A stretch of 64,000 nucleotides of DNA from NCBI GenBank assembly GCA_016286575.1, contig JAEETB010000001.1, positions 16,644 to 80,643 of the forward strand, read 5' to 3'. Of this stretch, positions 61,296 to 64,000 are shown piece after piece (the stretch's first letter is position 1; each line of letters opens with the position of its first letter). Source of the stretch: Prevotella sp. (GTDB lineage: Bacteria > Bacteroidota > Bacteroidia > Bacteroidales > Bacteroidaceae). Made by a program: the position numbers and the translations under genes. The notes below the pieces were generated by a model, which worked only from the letters and a program-made list of their open reading frames with translations, did no database searches and had not been told where the DNA came from.

Positions 61296-61688
61296 TCAAT
61301 TTGCAAGATTGCAAATAATAATGATTGTTGCTAAAGCAGTGGTGCCCAATTTGAGATAATATAATAACTGTGCCACTATCTTGATATAAGTTGGATATGG
61401 GGCCGCATTATAGTCCTCGTTGATATTACCTTCAGCATCAGTCGCTTTTTCTTCCTGCTTGTCAAAGTGAAACTTTTCCAGTAATCCTTTTAGAAAATAC
61501 TGCAAAAAATCTGCAGTTAAGGACACAACAATAATGATAAGAGGAAACTTAAAATCGCCTAAATTAGCTACCGATTCTTTCGAAAGAATCCACACTACGC
61601 CCAAAAGAGCAAAATTGAGATTCCTTGCTATATCACTTGCTTGAGCAGAATCTTGATGATACTGATCTAATATTTCCTGTAACTTCAT
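61296..61688 (-). CDS. small multi-span membrane protein
   Basis: A 130-residue protein with three hydrophobic segments (about 25-42, 48-68, 105-127) and a charged cytoplasmic-type loop between the second and third. No family recognised. Its ATG shares a base with the stop of the 48-residue protein (TAATG), so translation is coupled. In an operon with an ATPase-nuclease and a PIN protein it could be a membrane effector or an anchor. Confidence 0.6.
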   Translation of the reverse strand: MKLQEILDQYHQDSAQASDIARNLNFALLGVVWILSKESVANLGDFKFPLIIIVVSLTADFLQYFLKGLLEKFHFDKQEEKATDAEGNINEDYNAAPYPTYIKIVAQLLYYLKLGTTALATIIIICNLAN

Positions 61689-61834
61689 TATTTTTTAGGT
61701 TTGTTTGGACCTGGATCTAAGCTGCCACCTCCACTTTTCTTAGCAAAACTACGTTTCGAATCCTTAACTCTGTGGTTTGGTCTTGGACTAGAGGATTTCT
61801 TTATGGTGGTTTTGGTACTCTTACTCTTTTCCAT
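61688..61834 (-). CDS. 48-residue basic protein of the OLD/PIN operon
   Basis: Forty-eight residues, very basic: M-E-K-S-K-S-T-K-T-T ... R-V-K-D-S-K-R-S-F-A-K-K-S-G-G-G ... P-N-K-P-K-K. A stop codon overlaps the next start as TAATG, and the gene begins 39 bp after the ATPase stop. The coupling and reading through a compact operon argue that it is expressed. It could bind nucleic acid; it has no motif I know. Confidence 0.55.
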   Translation of the reverse strand: MEKSKSTKTTIKKSSSPRPNHRVKDSKRSFAKKSGGGSLDPGPNKPKK

Positions 61835-61872
61835 GTTTTTTATCTTTAAATAGTCTATGCTTCGCTAATGTA

Positions 61873-63486
61873 TTATCCAAATATCGAATGTTCTAATTCT
61901 TTATATACATTTGTTTCTGGAGTTATTAATGGCGATATTGTATCACGAAGAAAACTTTCTGTTGTATTACCACAACGTGTCATGCCTAATAAACGCTTTA
62001 AATCAACCATAATAGAGCCACTTGCAGATTTCATGTCTTCAGCAGGATTTCCCCTATTTACACTGTTTGTTATTTGGAAAGCTTTTGCTGCTAAGCAATT
62101 TGATTCCAATTCTGGATGACCAACTAAAGCACATAGTTTCTTAATGATTTCATCATCTAACAAATAGCATTCTATATGTCGTCTGCTTAGTGTCTTTACC
62201 CCTTTTGTAAGGAGGCTAGCGACTTCTGTTGCACTAAGATCATCCCTATCTACTACTCTTATCACTTGAGAATTCGACAACAACTGTGTTATCATCTTTA
62301 CGCTCTCATTTTCCTTATTTGACACCTCTGAACAAGAACCTGCAGAAACAAATGCAGTATTAGGGTGATCACTACCAAATATCTTTGTATACACTTGTGC
62401 ATCAAAGCTAGGATTTGCATGGCCTTTTGGATTTCCCTCACAGAAAATGATCTGCTGAGGTGCAATAAAATCTGCATAATCATCTAATGCCAGTTGCATA
62501 AACCTTCGCAAAATAGTTCCATCTATTTGAGCTGGAGTTATAACAACGGAGCTATCAAAATCTCTGCCATCAAAATCCAAAAACACAACAGTTCCAGGAT
62601 GCTCCGCCTCCAATTGTTGCGCCCTGCGTAGCATTCCCAAAGAATGGGTGGCCACCCATAACTGGGATTCTTTTGGAATCAGATTATATATCTCGTTTAG
62701 GAGAAGTGTCTGAAGATGGGTATGCATGTGAGCCTCTGGCTCATCAATGCAATAGACGGCATTAGGGAAAGAATTAGACTTTACTATCAGGTCTAGTATC
62801 AAATCAAATGCAGACTTCTCTCCTGCAGAGAGATTTTTATAATGGAAGTCCTTGACTGTCCCTTTCTCAAAGAAGAATGAACCATTACTCAATGGGTCGT
62901 CCCCGACTCCATTTAAAGTCAAATCACTAAATAACCGCTTTAAAGAGTCTCTTATCTTACCTATTATTTCCTCTCTTAATTCTTCAACAAGCTTTTTATC
63001 CTTTTCACCTTTAAACAGACCAGAAATAGCAGTTGAAACAAGTCTCTGATAATTATCTGACACGGTAGCGTCTGTACTCATCAGATTATATTTCATTATT
63101 AGTTTCGGATCTTGCTGATGTTTAAAGGCATTTATGGTAAAATCTGGTTCATTACGGTATGCAGAACGGAAATAGAATTTTCCCTTTATAGCATCTTGAG
63201 AACCAGTCTCTGTAGAATCATGGAAAACTATATTAGCAATAATGAAAGAAGTCCAATTAAAATTATTAAATTGATGCTCATCTTCTTCTTTAACATTAAA
63301 TTCTTTATCAGAATATGTACTAAATCCTTTAGACATATACCAATAATTAAAGGCCTCAAACAATGAAGTCTTACCACATCCATTCGGACCAACCAACACA
63401 ACAAGCTTCGTTGTTGCTGGTATGCCTTCAATTGTCAAGTCGGTAAACCGTTTGAAGTGTTGAATGTGAATCTTACTTATTTTCAT
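61873..63486 (-). CDS. OLD-like ATPase-TOPRIM endonuclease
   Basis: A 537-residue protein. The SMC-type ATPase has Walker A G-P-N-G-C-G-K-T (33-40), signature L-S-A-G-E-K-S (219-225), Walker B Y-C-I-D-E-P-E-A-H (245-253) and an H-loop A-T-H-S (279-282). A TOPRIM-like domain follows: F-C-E-G (Glu350) and V-V-D-R-D-D (Asp413/Asp415), then R-H-I-E-C-Y-L-L, the ExYL-type motif of DUF4435. This order is OLD-type. It heads the five-gene operon. A merged PARIS-like AriAB protein is an alternative, but the length fits OLD better. Confidence 0.75.
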   Translation of the reverse strand: MKISKIHIQHFKRFTDLTIEGIPATTKLVVLVGPNGCGKTSLFEAFNYWYMSKGFSTYSDKEFNVKEEDEHQFNNFNWTSFIIANIVFHDSTETGSQDAIKGKFYFRSAYRNEPDFTINAFKHQQDPKLIMKYNLMSTDATVSDNYQRLVSTAISGLFKGEKDKKLVEELREEIIGKIRDSLKRLFSDLTLNGVGDDPLSNGSFFFEKGTVKDFHYKNLSAGEKSAFDLILDLIVKSNSFPNAVYCIDEPEAHMHTHLQTLLLNEIYNLIPKESQLWVATHSLGMLRRAQQLEAEHPGTVVFLDFDGRDFDSSVVITPAQIDGTILRRFMQLALDDYADFIAPQQIIFCEGNPKGHANPSFDAQVYTKIFGSDHPNTAFVSAGSCSEVSNKENESVKMITQLLSNSQVIRVVDRDDLSATEVASLLTKGVKTLSRRHIECYLLDDEIIKKLCALVGHPELESNCLAAKAFQITNSVNRGNPAEDMKSASGSIMVDLKRLLGMTRCGNTTESFLRDTISPLITPETNVYKELEHSIFG

Positions 63487-63613
63487 TGTCTTATCTCATT
63501 TCAGGAACTTTTATCGTCCGCAGCAATGCGTATGCATCCAAACCCCTTTTTTCCATAAGTCCTAGCCCTTGCAGATGCTGGTGTTTTGAGTGATCCTAGG
63601 AAACGGGATTGTC

Positions 63614-63865
63614 TTACATTATATATTGTTTGTAACGCTTTCTGACAGCATCGGAGTTTTTAAGACATTCTTTCAAGGAAGAAAAAATGTCGTCTTTAAG
63701 TTTCCCCTTCAACTCTATTACTGTTTCACCACAAAAATACTGCTCTAAAAACGCAGAAGAATTATAAGTCTTAATATTCTGCCCATATATAAATGTATTC
63801 TTATCGAAAAAGAATCCATTGTCGGTTACAACTTCATTGGCCATGAATGTATAGGCATTGACCAT
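63614..63865 (-). pseudogene. short ORF, possibly frameshifted passenger gene
   Basis: Eighty-three codons starting M-V-N-A-Y-T-F-M-A-N with no recognised family. An overlapping upstream frame from an ATG at 63915 gives M-V-V-V-G-L-N-G-S-K-M-T-D-Y-L-S-E and then shifts out. Joining the frames by one base would make a single protein of about 100 residues. Whether this is a true frameshift or two chance frames needs comparison with an intact relative. Confidence 0.3.
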
Positions 63866-63954
63866 TCGCTCAGGTAATCAGTCATTTTAGACCCGTTAAG
63901 GCCTACAACAACCATATTTTTAGTAATCTTTAAAATTTAGATTCGGATTTAATA

Positions 63955-63995
63955 GATGGCAGGTGCCATTTGTGGTTGCCACTTATGGGCAACCA
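63955..63995. repeat. two adjacent inverted repeats near the window edge
   Basis: ATGGCA-GG-TGCCAT (63955-63968) is followed by TGGTTGCC-ACTTATG-GGCAACCA (63973-63995), an 8-bp perfect stem. No T-run follows in either direction within the window. They could be a recombination or transcription signal of the element whose left end is at 63530. Confidence 0.35.
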
Positions 63996-64000
63996 AGTTG

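Larger units (their letters stand above)
63530..64000. mobile_element. IS66-like left end at 63530, element continuing beyond the window
   Basis: The repeat GTATGCATCCAAACCCC through CCATAAGTCCTAGCC is intact here, 44 bp upstream of the OLD-like ATG. To its right lies a short broken gene whose stop is 84 bp inside the end, as in the 58408 element. The right end is outside the window, so extent and content are unknown. Confidence 0.4.

Noticed and set aside
61873..63486. Calling the ATPase-TOPRIM protein a merged PARIS (AriAB) protein
   Set aside because: The ExYL-type motif is suggestive, but the chain is too short for fused AriA and AriB and the order fits OLD.
1..64000. CRISPR arrays, rRNA and tRNA genes
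   Set aside because: No regularly spaced repeat-spacer series, no rRNA-like sequence and no tRNA cloverleaf was noticed on reading either strand.

Overview
The window looks like a chromosomal accessory region of a Bacteroidales bacterium (Prevotella/Segatella or Bacteroides type). The reasons are the AT-rich composition, three-gene IS66 elements of the Bacteroidetes kind, few Shine-Dalgarno sequences, and a surface-polysaccharide locus ending in a WecA/WbpL-like transferase and an epimerase. No rRNA, tRNA or CRISPR array was seen. Nearly all genes lie on the minus strand; the exceptions are the first gene, the IS4 transposase and an integrase fragment.

Left block (1-16.5 kb) is a defence island. 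A truncated Avs-like nuclease-STAND NTPase converges on an IetAS pair (AAA ATPase plus subtilisin-like protease). After an IS66 remnant come a predicted PD-(D/E)XK protein with a small partner and a degenerate element with IS66-like ends. Next is a tight set: MBL-fold hydrolase, 72-residue protein, TIGR04255-like protein, trypsin-like protease and DUF2806-like protein. A group II intron relic separates it from an unknown gene coupled to a membrane-anchored NACHT NTPase.

Middle block (16.5-56.4 kb) is a surface-glycan locus transcribed right to left. It has gmd with a broken fcl, a complete pseudaminic acid pathway (PseB, C, H, G, I and an SpsF-type PseF), and a module of SDR, split transketolase, acyl carrier protein and AMP-ligase. 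It also has a sialidase-fold secreted protein, a GT56 glycosyltransferase, Wzx, Wzy, several glycosyltransferases, a CDP-alcohol-type module (LicC-like, HisC-like, TagB-like, DUF2284), an epimerase, a PAP2 phosphatase fused to duplicated barrel-like domains, a WecA-like initiating transferase and WbuC. Mobile DNA interrupts the locus: nested IS66 copies at 29-32 kb, an intact IS4-family element with 9-bp target duplications at 51-52 kb, and an anti-phage deaminase gene beside the fcl remnant.

Right block (56.4-64 kb) is a second defence-like island built of cassettes. One is an HNH/unknown/nucleotidyltransferase operon. Another is a HEPN-like gene lying between IS66-type ends. The third is a five-gene operon of an OLD-like ATPase-TOPRIM protein, a 48-residue basic protein, a membrane protein, a Cas2-like small protein and a PIN-domain protein. 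A dispersed repeat of about 36 bp, which I read as an IS66-family left end, lies just upstream of the first gene of three of these cassettes. It also abuts an integrase fragment whose relative flanks the HNH cassette. This suggests that IS66-like and tyrosine-recombinase debris marks the cassette borders.
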